Origin: Kuschelorhynchus macadamiae
Lineage: Eukaryota > Arthropoda > Insecta > Coleoptera > Curculionidae
Direction of reading: 5' to 3'
Length of the DNA stretch: 64,000 bases
Assembly: GCA_030620095.1 (NCBI GenBank)
Contig: JAUTXW010004702.1
Span: forward strand, 992,001-1,056,000
The stretch's first letter is position 1. Every line of letters starts with the position of its first letter. Under the pieces are notes generated by a model. The model made no database searches. It was not told where the DNA came from and saw only the letters and a program-made list of their open reading frames with translations. A program made the translations under genes and the position numbers. Positions 1 to 12,471 of the stretch are shown here, piece by piece.

Positions 1-513
1 AATTTGTACAACTGGTTCTCTCGTAACAACTTATATTCTAATTTGATGAGACAATGATAGCGTAATGGTTTTGATTTGGAATTGAATGATACAAAAATAA
101 GTAGTGCACACTGTGTTAAATTTTTAGGGATTTATATAAATTCTTGCTTAGATTGGAAAGAACACTGCGAAGATGTAATCTCACGACTGAATTCAACTTT
201 TTATATTTTATTAAATTTAAGAAAAATATGAACAAATGGGCAACTCTTAATGTTTTACGATGCTCAAGTCGAGTCTCTTCTTAAGTATGCGGGGTTCCTT
301 TGGGACATTTCTACTATCAAAAGATGTTTTTTCAAAGCCTGCAGAAAATTACTTAGGCATTTTAATGTTTTAACTTTGACAAGATTATATATCTTAGAAA
401 TAGTTTACATATTTTTAAGGACAGATTCACCTATCCAAGGTGGTAATATTCACTCATTAAATACTAGAAATACTGACCAATTTTACATAGCTCCTTATAA
501 GTCTCAGATTATG
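1..513 (+). pseudogene. 3' part of a jockey/CR1-like non-LTR retrotransposon ORF2, upstream half
   Basis: Frames on the plus strand read like the region after the reverse transcriptase core of jockey/CR1-type elements. A FLGIY motif near 125-140 is followed by a helical stretch with SRLNSTFYILLNL (about 180-225), and the C-terminal domain continues from 250. Stops and small indels break the first 250 bases. The reading frame through residues SQIM at 502-513 is cut by a mariner-like element at 514 and resumes in phase at 2845. The catalytic RT core is not present, because the window starts inside the element. This is a dead 5'-truncated copy. Clade assignment between jockey and CR1 is uncertain. 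Confidence 0.7.
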
Positions 514-1214
514 TACAGGGTGTCAGGATATGGTTGCAAAAGCAGGGTATCTCGCTTATTTTTAAAGATTTTTCACGACCCTGAGCTAATTTTTTGTGAA
601 ACTCGTGAAGCCGTAAAAATTTTTTTCATAGCCTTCTTCGTTTATGAGATACAGGGCGAAATAGAAAATTTTGCATTTTGGGACCCCCCTCGTATCTCGG
701 TTATCCTTTAACTTAACGCAAAGGGAAAAATTGGTGCTTATACAGTTTTTTACACTGGATCCAGTGGCGTAGTCATATTTTTCATTTGAGTTGTTATTTT
801 TTAGATATGACCCAAAGTTGTGTTTTTTTAAATGGGACACCCTGTATATTTTCCCAGAAATTGATTTGTCCTTTTAAAAGCTTCTCAAAAATATATAAAA
901 GTATGGGTCTATTTTAATAAACAACAACAAAAATCCTAATTTTTATAATTATCATCCCAAATTTTGCAGTAGGCCATGCAAAACAATGCTGCCTTTTATT
1001 TAAAGTCGTTAACAATATCTACATCCTAACAATAAATCAAAATAAATATGTAATTAAATCTATTTATCAAAATATGTATTGATAATTTCGCACCAAAAAA
1101 AGTACCACCTACCTAGATTTATGTAACACAAGAACAAAACAGTAATAAATTATTATGTAACAAGCCTTTCAGCAAAAATCAACTGTCGTATAAGAACTAC
1201 AGTAACCAAGGAAA

Positions 1215-2293
1215 TCAAAAGAACTGTTCAAACTGATTTCCATTTTGTTCTATGCATGCTTCGCACAATTTTCGTATTCGTTTTAGGGAATTAAGCAAAA
1301 TAACGGGATGATTTTGTAAATAGCGAAAATGTTTGGACATTATCGTAGTGGTCTTTGTAAATTCTATTTTCCAGATATCCCCATAGAAAGAAATCTAAAA
1401 TCGACAAATCTGGGGACCTAGGGGGCCATCTTATAGGTCCATTTGTTCCGATCCCTTAATTGGTAAAATTATTGTCCAGAAATAATCTCGTCATTCCAGA
1501 ATTGTGTGCAGGAGCACCGTCCTGTTGAAAATAAATTTCGTTAATTTGCGCTAGAGGAACATCGTCAAGTAATTCAGGTATAGCTGCCTCTAAAATTTCT
1601 ATATAGCGATTGGCTGTTATATTTCCCTCAAATATATAACATTTTATATGTGTTCCTAATATGAAGCAGGACACATTTAGACCAAACCTGCCCTGCTGTC
1701 TTCTGGGAAATATTTGGTGTTGATTTTCCTGGGACCAGAATCTACTATTGTGCCTATTGAGTATACCAGAATTACTGAAATGTGCTTCGTCTAAACATAT
1801 CGCATCTTTCTCGAAACCAATTGCAGAAGACTACCCGACGCTCTGCATCCCCTGGCTGTAAGTGCTGCACGAGCCTAAAGTTGTATGGGTGGTATTTGTG
1901 CTTTTTTAGAATTTCTGGAACTCTAGTTTTTGGAATCCCTATGCTCTTCTCACTGGCTCTACAAGAGTTTGTAGGGTAAGCTTCTGCATTAGCCAAAACC
2001 GTAATTTCCTAGGCCTCCCGATTTTCTTTATTATATGTTTTCGTATGAGGTTTGATAAATGATCCGTGATTAAGTAAATTCTTTTTTATCCGATAAAAAG
2101 TGGATATATTAGGTTGCTTCCTTTCTGGATATCTAAATAAAAATTAAGCAATAGTATTTCAACATACCTAAAAATTAACTATTTACCTGTTAAAATACAT
2201 CTCAGAAGCAGCTTCAACATTTTCATTACTTAATATAAAACAAGCTAACATATCGCACTTTTCATAATGTTCGAAAGTTTGGTTTTCTTCCAT
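1215..2293 (-). pseudogene. mariner-like DD41D-type transposase, broken, with an intron
   Basis: The minus strand starts at ATG 2293-2291 with an N-terminal helix-turn-helix region (EHYEKCDMLACFILSNE) that resembles the DUF4817-type domain. A second HTH region (KTRVPEILKKHK) follows at about 1890-1930. The first catalytic Asp sits in LDEAHF near 1780, the second in FQQDGAPAHN near 1505, and the third in SILDFFLWG near 1395. Forty-one codons separate the last two aspartates. The gene ends at 1217-1215 after NQFEQFF. It is broken by a stop at the start of the link to GTNGPIRWP (about 1457) and by frameshifts near 1780 and 2010. It is dead but similar in length and order to the intact copy at 38737-39801. 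Confidence 0.75.
2133..2186 (-). other. candidate 54-nt spliceosomal intron in the element A transposase
   Basis: On the minus strand the coding sequence reaches TTTAACAG, then GTAAAT (donor), and ends in TTTTTATTTAG (acceptor), followed by ATATCCAGAAAG. Removing 54 nt joins AG to A and gives the reading FNRYPERKQP. This matches the uninterrupted FNTFPERRQP in the transposase at 38737-39801. The exon upstream is 107 nt, so the intron is phase 2. The intron itself contains an in-frame stop. Splicing is inferred from sequence only. Confidence 0.65.
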
Positions 2294-2421
2294 TATAATA
2301 TAAATATATTTTTACACAATAAATAAATGCATGGCTTGTGAAAGTAGCGTCCCTCAATTTAAATTCAAGATGGTGTTTAGCGGGTTAGGGACATAAATCA
2401 AACCTCAGTTTTTTAAAAATT

Positions 2422-2461
2422 GGCCGACGTTTCGACGATTTTATTGTCGTCTTCTTCAAGG
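2422..2461 (-). ncRNA. hammerhead-ribozyme-like motif, possibly a Penelope-type remnant
   Basis: Read on the minus strand: CTTGAAGAA, then a stem GACGA/TCGTC around an AATAAAA-type loop, then GAAACGTCGG. This order (CUGANGA-like box, stem II, GAAAC-GUC) is the core layout of the hammerhead motifs reported from Penelope-like retroelements. The first box carries an extra T, so activity is doubtful. No Penelope coding sequence lies next to it. Confidence 0.4.
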
Positions 2462-2606
2462 CTAATTCCTTAGAATTAGAGGCTCACGTAAAAAATACAA
2501 CTAATATAATTATACTTCTCCATAGAACACAAATGATGATTACCACTGCAATACGTTAAAACACAAGGTGGCAAACAAGTAAAAGAACAAGGAACATTTA
2601 GCAGGT

Positions 2607-2801
2607 CTCGGAGTTTTAAAAACCATTCAAAAAGGATTATTCAGAAAAACAAAAAACGCAAATAAACAACTCCGGAACCCACTGCAGCAAAACGACGACT
2701 AATGTCAGTCGTCGTTTTGCTGCAGTGGGTTCCGGAGTTGTTTATTTGCGTTTTTTGTTTTTCTGAATAATCCTTTTTGAATGTTTTTTTAAAACTCCGA
2801 G
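2607..2801. repeat. long hairpin with arms of about 94 bp
   Basis: The arm 2607-2700 is repeated inverted at 2707-2801 with a 6-nt loop (AATGTC). Pairing is near perfect and includes ACTGCAGCAAAACGACGACT at the tip. It sits just inside the right terminal repeat of element A. No coding content. Confidence 0.85.
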
Positions 2802-2844
2802 AGCGAGATACCCTGCTTTTGCAACCAAATCCGGACACCCTGTA

Positions 2845-2905
2845 CAGATCACCTAATAGCATATGTTTGAGAATGTATAATATACTGCCAATTGACGTAA
2901 GGTGT
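2845..2905 (+). pseudogene. retrotransposon ORF2 tail, downstream half
   Basis: Once element A and one TA are removed, the frame from 502-513 continues here as YRSPNSICLRMYNILPIDVR, a typical end of the jockey/CR1 C-terminal domain. Similarity fades after about 2905. Confidence 0.65.
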
Positions 2906-2920
2906 TCCACTAATGTTTAT

Positions 2921-3118
2921 CAAATAAATGAAAACACAAGTTTTACTTTGGTAACTGTCGCTTATTTTATTTTTGCACTAGGCGTGACTGCAGTTTCGTA
3001 CTACTAGTATATTTTTAAACACAAAAATACTAGTAGTACGAATCTGCAGTCACGCCTAGTGCAAAAATAAAATAAGCGACACTTAACAAAGTAAAACGTG
3101 TGTTTTAATTTATTTGTT
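2921..3118. repeat. palindrome of about 95-bp arms
   Basis: The left arm 2921-3013 and right arm 3022-3118 are inverted copies sharing TAGGCGTGACTGCAG and its complement, with few mismatches and an 8-nt centre. It lies directly at the 3' side of the broken gene at 3173-4877. It may be an end structure of that element or an independent foldback repeat. Confidence 0.8.
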
Positions 3119-3172
3119 AAAATGAACTGTCACAAAGTGACGGACGACTGCATTAAATCTTTTAGTTGATAT

Positions 3173-4877
3173 TTAAAGAATTTTAACTCTTGTTTTACAA
3201 TAGTGCAAGGACTTTCTAGAATGGAGTTTACTAGGGCAGTCTCGCTGAAGGCTCCAGCAGTAGTCCGCCATCATGTGGCTATCCCATCGTCCTTGATAAC
3301 GATCTTCCATAGTTTTAATATCCTGATGAAATATTTCTCCCTGTTCTTCACTACAATCACCTAAGTTTTCTAGAAAACGATCTAGGTGGCTGTGGAGGTA
3401 GTGAACTTTTATACTCATGTTACAGCCGAGAATATTAAAATTTGAGAGCATAGTTTCCACTAATTCTACGTAATTCTCTGCTTTATGATTGCCAAGAAAA
3501 TTTTATACTACTTGAACAAATGAACATCAAGCGTTAGATTCAGTCTCATTCACTGATGTGGTGAATTGTGGATCTTTAAAAACTTGTTTGAGGACCATCA
3601 AATATACCAGCTTTTAGTTTTTCCGTGCTAATGCCAGGAAATTTACGTAACAAATACCCAAAACAATTTCCATCTCGATTTAAAGCCTTCACAGATTGCT
3701 TCATTAGGCCTAGCTTAATATGCAAGGGCGGAAGTAAGATTTTTTCTCTTGAAACCAAAGGTTCGTTGATCACGTTTTGTTTTCCTTGAATCATGACATC
3801 TCTTGAAGGCCAATTTTTGTTAACCCAGTGCTCATTTTTAGCTCTGTTGTCCCAAAAGCACAAAAGACAAGGATATTTTGTATAACCACTCTACTGTCCA
3901 AGGAGGAAGTTAACCATTTTTAAATCAACACAAATTGCCCACTGATGTTCTTCGTATTTAATTTTTCTCAAAACTAATGCAATTGTTTCATATTCTTCCT
4001 TCATGGTAGTAGAATGACCAATAGGAATTGAGCCATATTTGTTACCGTTATGTAAAAGAACACATTTTAAACTACGTTTTGAACTGTCAATAAAAAGGCG
4101 CCAATCATCTGGAGTGTATTCAGGCAAACTCATTTTTTCGAAGAGCCCTTTTATATTGTTACAGAATACCAAGTCATTTTCTTGAGAGAAAAAAGGCAGC
4201 AGATCCTTATCTCTTTTACGATAAAATGTAATATTAGTACCTGAACAAAGTAGATTTTTTTCTTTTAATCTGGATGCAAGTAATTCAGCAGATTCCATTG
4301 AGAGATTCAGGCCTCTTATAAGATCGTTTAGTTCTTCTTGATTGAAACACTGCGGAGTTGCTAAATTTGCTTCAAATTCGCTGTCGTTTTCTGATTGAAT
4401 TCTTTGAACTTCGTTAGACGTTGATGTTTTCGTATCATCTTCTGTCAGTTCGGGTAGACTGCTGAATGATGGAACGGGTATTTCTTCCAAATGCGCTACA
4501 GGCCTTCTTGCAGAATCTAGATCAGGATATGTCCATTTGTGTCTATTATTTCTATTTATGTCTTTAATATTAACGAACCAAAAATAGCAGTCGTCATGAT
4601 GATTTCCGGTTCTCTCCAAACCATTGTTACACCAAACTTTAGGCACATCCTCTTTCCAGTTGTCCACTGTCGCAAATGTTCAACACATGTTTTACATATG
4701 AAATGTGGGGCCCCAGATAATATCTTGATCTCCTAAATGATCGCCAAAATAGGCAAGATAAGCTCTTTTCACAAAGTCAGAAATCGTTTTTCTGCTCTCT
4801 TTCAAAGTGTATTCATCACACATATACCAAAAAACATCGGGATGATTTACACAGGTACGTCTGTTTGTGGATGCCAT
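3173..4877 (-). pseudogene. broken copy of a high-copy arthropod protein of unknown function, probably transposon-encoded
   Basis: Four pieces on the minus strand line up in order: 4877-4692, 4667-3891, 3863-3576 and 3460-3173. The N-terminus (MASTNRRTCVNHPDVFWYMC) and a CKTCVEHL motif near 4690 look like a zinc finger. The middle carries ITFYRKRDKDLLPFF and FIDSSKRSLKCVLLHNG. The C-terminal part has PPLHIKLGLMKQ, MHYLHSHLDRF-like SIKVHYLHSHLDRF, and GRWDSHMMADYCW. I recognise this as a family present in many copies in arthropod gene sets, usually annotated as uncharacterised. Frameshifts or stops near 4690, 3890 and 3570-3460 break it. An RNase H-like transposase role is a guess. Confidence 0.6.
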
Positions 4878-4988
4878 TGTTTCAGTTTAGTGTCTTGATA
4901 CTACAAAACGACCAAAATTTACACAAAATGATAGCACAACTTTACTTGGGAAAACTCACTAATATACTAAATCGAGTACAGCCAAGCA

Positions 4989-5097
4989 GGTATAGAAGGA
5001 TCGGGTCATAGGCAATTACAGGTATAAAACTAATTAAGAGCAGTGTATTGAGTAGTTCCTAGTATAGGAACATTGGGTCAGGGACAATTCCAGGTAT
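4989..5097. repeat. two diverged direct repeats, about 36 bp each, period about 73
   Basis: Copies at 4989-5025 and 5062-5097 share GGGTCA, CAATT and CAGGTAT at matching spacing. They lie upstream of the broken gene that starts at 4877 and could be subterminal repeats of its element. No other content is seen between 5098 and 5340. Confidence 0.5.
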
Positions 5098-5344
5098 CCA
5101 TTTGGTTAATTAGATTCTGGGAAATTTCTATTTTGACGATTAAGTACATATTTATCTCTTTATTTGTTGTCCTTTATCAGAAAAAATCTCAATTAACCTG
5201 TAACCTGTATCACAAAAACTAGAGCTGATAGAAAAAAACTGGTGGCATTTTTGGAATCAGCACATTAAAAACATCTAAAATCAGAGTTCAGGTCCCACAT
5301 TTTTGTTTTCATTTTGTTACCCTGTGTAATATAACGATAAGCTG

Positions 5345-5440
5345 GTGTGAATTCAACATGACAACAAAATCGCGGTGTGTGTTAATGTAAAAACTACTTA
5401 TTGAATTAATTTTAAATTATGCCCAAAATCAAGTGTGGCA
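5345..5440. repeat. short piece related to the modular repeat at 53960-55580
   Basis: GAATTCAACATGAC, AAAACTACTTATTGAATT and AAGTGTGGCAT occur here in the same order and nearly the same spacing as at about 55336-55420. No coding content. Confidence 0.55.
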
Positions 5441-5726
5441 TTTGTGGAGAATTTTGTTCTTTATTTGCGAAAGGAAATTATCACTTTCCTTCCTAGGGAG
5501 GCAAAATACTTTTCCGTTAATTTTTTATTCATCGGTACCTAGTGGCGTATTCAACATGGATAGGGAGGATAACCCAACCCCACCATGCCTTGCATCGCAC
5601 ATTAATCAAAAATTACAACCATCTTCTTTGTAAAATAGATATTTATGTACATAGAACTACAAGTTTATGGGCTGGGTAAATAAAATTGGACAGACTGTAT
5701 GTTCACTGAACCTGAAGAATAATATA

Positions 5727-6190
5727 CAGGGTGTTTCGGGAGAAAAGGGAAATATTTTGAGGATGTGTTTGGCAGGTTAAAATAATCAAAAAAGATTATA
5801 TATTTATAGGTCCGCAAATGTTTACTTTTCGAGATACAGGGTCTTAAAAAAAATAAAAGAATCCGATTTATTTAATATTCTGGGAACGATTATTATTAAA
5901 ATAATATTTTAGTAAAGTGTAACTAAGTATGTCAAATCAATATAAAAGTCACGAATTGACATTGACATTTAACAACATCAACTTGTTAAAAATCATTTGA
6001 AGTAATAATGTGAGCAATATGAATGTATTAAAACAGTTTGTTAATTATTACTCGAACACGATGCAGACAAAAAACATAAACAGATCTTTTTCCCTAAGAA
6101 CAGATTGCCGATTATGAAAAAGTTATTAATTCCGAAGAAAAGCAGTCCATTTTTGTGATTGAGTAACCAATAAAAAAAATAGGCATATAT
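5727..6190. mobile_element. one end of a mariner-type element, truncated
   Basis: TACAGGGTGTTTCGGG at 5725 has the form of the terminal repeats seen elsewhere in the window, preceded by TA. About 460 bp of non-coding subterminal-type sequence follows and runs into the (TA)n tract. No partner end or transposase is seen. Confidence 0.45.
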
Positions 6191-6194
6191 ATCA

Positions 6195-8390
<2,196 letters not shown>

Positions 8391-8395
8391 TTAAG

Positions 8396-8900
8396 CAGTG
8401 ACGACTCGTGGTGAATTATATTGGGAGGTCAATAACAAGTTTAAAAATAGGCAAACTTAAAATAAAAATAAATATCTTATCTTTAAATTGAGCTTTAAAT
8501 TATCTTCAAGTTCAGGTCTACTCTTCGTTCTTTAGAATTGGAAAAATGCTGAATGACACGTTCGTTAAAATTGCACGCACATTCCTTTTATAAACGATTT
8601 CTCGATACGTAACATTGCTAAAGCCGATAGTCTATCTTGGCCCAACTTCTCAACAAAATTTATAAGCCCTCGAAACCTGGATTTTTAGAAAAAGCCGTTT
8701 CATCATGGCCACGTAGTGTCAGCTCGAATGCCCCACAAAATTTTACACAATCTAAAATTTTGTTTAAAATTTAACGATTTTTGGATACATTTTCGTTAAA
8801 ATCTCTAAGGGATTGTCTATAAGTTGTGTCTAGCTGAGTGCGAATATCAACACTTCAGACCGTAGCATAGTTCACTGAACATTTCATGCGATCTGCAGAA
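8396..8900 (-). pseudogene. hAT (ZMYM1/DUF4371-type) transposase remnant, internally deleted
   Basis: On the minus strand, frames from about 8870 to 8480 read ILDCVKFCGAFELTLRGHDE, the conserved block before the catalytic domain of this hAT group. This is followed directly by a stretch like the C-terminal dimerisation end (LSALAMLRIEKSFI then KERRVD). The large catalytic middle is missing, so this is an internal-deletion derivative. CAGTGACGA at 8396 could be the hAT terminus on this side; no matching opposite end was found. Confidence 0.6.
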
Positions 8901-8966
8901 AACGCATGTTTTTTTATTTTTTTCTTTTAAGTGTCTTAAGTCTTTAACACCTGTTTTGTGTTAATT

Positions 8967-9171
8967 AAGTTCGTTAGCACTCTTTAGTTGTTTAATTTTT
9001 TGCACTACCTACATTTTATTTCATCTACATTCACAACTCAAACATAGACCACCTTGAAATTGGTTATTTTTGCAAAATTAAGTTGGTAAGCACTTTTTAG
9101 TTGTTTATTTTTTTGCACTAGTCACTACCAACATTTTATTTCTTGTATATTTCCAACTCAACATGGATCAT
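8967..9171. repeat. two direct repeats, about 85-90 bp each, period about 116
   Basis: Copies at 8967-9050 and 9083-9171 share AGCACT, TTTAGTTGTTTA, TTTTTTGCACTA and ACATTTTATTTC in order. They are non-coding. They may belong to the hAT remnant on the left. Confidence 0.6.
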
Positions 9172-9743
9172 AAAAATAAAAAATATATATGTTACAAAAA
9201 AACAGTATATAAATCAATTTTCATCGATTAAAAACGTCCGAAACAATATCGAGTTAGAATATCGCCCGCGCAATCTCTGAACAATTGAACTTCCGCATGC
9301 CGACGTGATGCCGTGACCGATCTATCGAATTATGAGAAGAGACCAGCTGGTGACCTAAATCGCGATTTCATATTCTATTTGCTATTACGTTCGGCTGCCG
9401 CTCGATACTTAAGATGGCACTCCTAACTCGATTTCCCAAAAAACTGGAGAATGTGAGTTTTGATTCTAGACTCCTCATTTATGTTCATTATGTATTGTGG
9501 TAATATTATGGTATTATTTAGTTATGTTTATGATTAGTTTCGTGCAAATATTTGAAGTTCGATAGAGAATGGCATCAATCCAAAGCGAATTTACTCAGTT
9601 GTTTTATTTAAAACCCACTTCTATATGGAAAATATAAAAATATAATTAAATTAAAAAATTAATATTTTGCCAAAACTGTGACACTAAGTGTTTGGTATCG
9701 TTTAAAAGGTAATTTAATTTTTAATCGGTTAAGGAAAAACATA
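9172..9743. other. no gene seen
   Basis: AT-rich sequence with a GC-richer patch at 9240-9450. No long frame, no recognisable element end. Confidence 0.45.
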
Positions 9744-9801
9744 CAGGGTGTCCCATTAAAAAAAAACATAACTTTATGGCAGCCATATCTCAAAAACTAA
9801 A
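9744..9801. mobile_element. mariner-type terminus, interrupted by a hAT element
   Basis: CAGGGTGTCCCATT begins after TA at 9742-9743. The same type of sequence appears to continue after the hAT insertion at 11482-11620, for example TAAGCGAGATAGAGGACC. No transposase or opposite end was identified. Confidence 0.5.
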
Positions 9802-10062
9802 ACAGATAACAGTGGCGGCTATTCAGGTGAAGTGAAGTGCTACTTCACCAGGAAAAATAAACAAGCAAACGTCTAACTATATTTATTATATATCTCTTAA
9901 AATTTAAGTTTTCACATTAATTTATTCACTTAATTGGCAAAAAATAAACTGTACGAATAAATATTTTACTTGACCGTTGGAGGCATGTCTTTTTAAAACT
10001 TTCAATCGAACTTTATTATAACAACTGTAACAGTGGCGCAAACCGCTTCGACTTTGTTGGAG

Positions 10063-10611
10063 GTGCTATGTTTATTTTACGATTTTCCTACTACGTTGCT
10101 ATGACAACGCGTACGCGATGACGTAGAGCGCATGGAAGAATAATGTTAACCAGCGCCATACAACGCCCTCGGTGTATTGCTAACGCAGTACACTACACCC
10201 ACGTATCGTTCAATTTGGGGTGGTTGTTTACTTTTATTTTCGCGGATTTCGCTGCAACTGGTTAGTTCCTTTGCAGTTTACTTGACTGCTTTGTGTTATA
10301 TTTATTTATTACTTTATTTGGTGTCGGGTTTATTAATTCATATTATTGATGAATCTGATTACGGATGTGGTTTGCATTTTGTTGGAATCTCTACTTAATC
10401 GATGGAAGGAACAAGATTAGAGTTTTAATCGTCATCCTGGTTTTCGGTGTACAAATGGTTATGGTAGTCAAATATTACAAAAATTGTTTTGCTGGCCTTG
10501 TTTACTAGTTTCCAATAAATATTCAGTGAGGAATAAGGAAGGATTTGCAGGTATGTTAAATATATGAAGGTCTTTACATAAACATGAAAACTCGGTGGAG
10601 CATTTAAAATG
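10063..10611 (+). repeat. inverted repeat, left arm, inside the hAT element
   Basis: This 549-bp segment is repeated in inverted orientation at 11621-12175 with high similarity throughout. It includes the hAT zinc-finger coding stretch and the sequence upstream. CAGTGGCGCAAACC at 10031, just before the arm, looks like a second hAT-type terminus. Confidence 0.85.
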
Positions 10612-11340
10612 CGAATTAATACTAAAAACATTTGTAAAAAATTAAAGCACTATAGCTGACACTTTAAAAGAAAATGCTAAACTATATAAAATACATTTTA
10701 ACGAAAACGTCCGATTAAATAGGCTATTTATGTGCTTGGTAATGACGCAGTTTTGTACCTTATAAAACAAGAGTTACTCTTTCGCGGCCATGATGAGAGC
10801 AGCGGGTCAATAAATACGGGAAATTTTAAAAAGCTTTTAGGTTTATTAATATCGAGAAGTTCCCAAGAACTAAATTAAATAAATTAATTAAAATTAATAA
10901 TTAAAAATGTTTTTACTGGTGACTCGAAAACTATTCAAAACGAAATAATTGAATGCATTCCTGATTATTTAAATGATCACCTAAAAAGTGAAATAATGAA
11001 CACACATTTTTTTTCTGTGCAAGTGGATGACACCACTGATATTAGGCAAACCTTCCAGAGCTCCATAATTTTAAGATACGTTAATTCAGAAGGATCAGTA
11101 GTCCAGAGATTCTTAGGATTTTATAATGTCCGGTCCGATAGAACGTCGGAGAATTTATATTCTCTATTGGATCAAACTTTTGACCAATTTAATTATAAAC
11201 ATAAATTAATAAGGCAATATTACGATGGCGCAAGTGTGATGTCTGGCCATCTAAATAGCCCTAAAAAAAAGGAAAAGCGCCGCAGGCTGTATTTGTCCAT
11301 TGTCTTGCTGCTATAAAGGATAGGAAAATTAATTTAGTAT
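10420..11340 (+). pseudogene. hAT transposase of the ZMYM1/DUF4371 type, truncated
   Basis: The N-terminal part (about 10470-10640) reads like a TTF-type zinc finger: an FCWPCLL-like cysteine motif, NKEGFAGM and HKHENSVEHLKC in neighbouring frames. LLFRGHDESSGS follows near 10770-10800. The open part 10996-11316 holds VQVDDTTDI, with the first Asp region, LRYVNSEGSVVQRFLGFYNV, and YDGASVMSGHLN. After SGHLN the frame is lost and the rest of the catalytic domain and the C-terminal dimerisation region are absent. Frameshifts and stops upstream of 10996 make it non-functional. Confidence 0.75.
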
Positions 11341-11620
11341 ACAAAATTTAGGTAAGTCGTACAAAAATATTCTACCCCTTCCACATATAAAAAAAATTCT
11401 GGAAAAAAATTATTGCGATATTTTCTTGTTTCATTTGCACTTCACTTACTTTTTCACCCGCGGGTCGCCATTGACAGTTAGAAAAAAAAATGAAGAACGT
11501 CACCGAATTCTATGTAAAAAACTACATAAAGCGCCAATTTACTTTTTTCTTCTATGACTCATAATAAGCGAGATAGAGGACCATATCAAAAAAAGCCAAT
11601 TTTCGAAAACCCCCGTATAG

Positions 11621-12175
11621 CATTTTAAATGTTCCGCCGAGTTTTCATGTTTATGTAAAGACCTTCATATATTTAACATACCTGCAAATCCTTCCTTATT
11701 CCTCACTGAATATTTATTGGAAACTAGTAAACAAGGCCAGCAAAACAATTTTTGTAATATTTGACTACTACATAACCATTTGTACGCCGAAAACCAGGAT
11801 GACGATTAAAACTCTGATCTTATTCCTTCCATCGATTAAGTGGAGATTCCAACAAAATGCAAACCACATCCGTAATCAGATTCATCAATAATATAAATTA
11901 ATAAACCCGACACCAAATAAAGTAATAAATAAATATAACACAAAGCAGTCAAGCAACCTGCAAAGGAACTAAACAGTTGCAGCGAAATCCGCGAAAATAA
12001 AAGTGAACAACCACCCCAAATTGAACGACACGCGGGTGGGTGTAGTGTACTGCGTTAGCAATACACCGAGGGCGTTGTATGGCACTGGTTAACATTATTC
12101 TTCCATGCGCTTGACGTCATCGCGTACGCGTTGTCATGGCAACGTAGTAGGAAAATCGTAAACTAAACATAGCAC
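11621..12175 (-). repeat. inverted repeat, right arm, outside the hAT right end
   Basis: Inverted copy of 10063-10611, about 555 bp. It begins 147 bp beyond the hAT right end at 11473, so it is a second partial copy rather than a terminal repeat of the same insertion. The zinc-finger part of the hAT gene is recognisable here on the minus strand. Confidence 0.85.
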
Positions 12176-12347
12176 GTCATTCACTCCAAACTAAAGATGA
12201 ACAGAATTTCTTGTATCAATTTTTACAAATTAGCGACTATGCGAAAATGATCCCAAAACTGAATAATTAAGATAAACTTCATTTTATTTACACATATTAA
12301 AAGATGCTTATATAATAGTGGTAGATAAAGTATAGTATTTCACTCGC

Positions 12348-12450
12348 TGTTATACCTTATACCTTCTATAAATACCTATATATAAATCTGTATGTCTTAG
12401 CCAATGTCACTTTATGTTTTAATGTCCAAAGGTTGTTTATATTACAGTTT
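12348..12450 (+). repeat. left LTR, internally deleted
   Basis: Shares TGTTATACCTTATACCTTCT, GTATGTCTTAGCCAAT and TCCAAAGGTTGTT with the right LTR, but lacks about 60 bp present there between these blocks and all sequence after the last one. Confidence 0.75.
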
Positions 12451-12471
12451 AATAAGGAAAAATAGATAAAC

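Larger units (their letters stand above)
516..2842 (-). mobile_element. mariner-like element A, inserted in the retrotransposon
   Basis: The ends are inverted: CAGGGTGTC at 516 matches CACCCTG ending at 2842. About 40 bp at each end (516-555 and 2803-2842) pair with two mismatches that I can see. Both ends are flanked by the dinucleotide TA (514-515 and 2843-2844), the hallmark target duplication of the Tc1/mariner superfamily. Removing the element restores an open retrotransposon frame, so the boundaries are exact. A second outward-type end, GGGACACCCTG, lies inside at 834-844. The interior also carries a hammerhead-like fragment and a large hairpin near its right end. These look like later insertions or rearrangements. 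Confidence 0.85.
9810..11473 (+). mobile_element. hAT element with imperfect ends
   Basis: The left end CAGTGGCGGCTATTCAGGTG and right end CCCGCGGGTCGCCATTG are inverted and partly complementary, including GTGAAG and CTTCAC pairs just inside. Flanking 8-mers ACAGATAA (9802-9809) and ACAGTTAG (11474-11481) agree at six of eight positions, as for an old 8-bp target duplication. The element sits inside a mariner-type end and carries a broken hAT transposase. At about 1.66 kb it is shorter than a complete hAT, so the 3' part of the gene is deleted. Confidence 0.65.
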
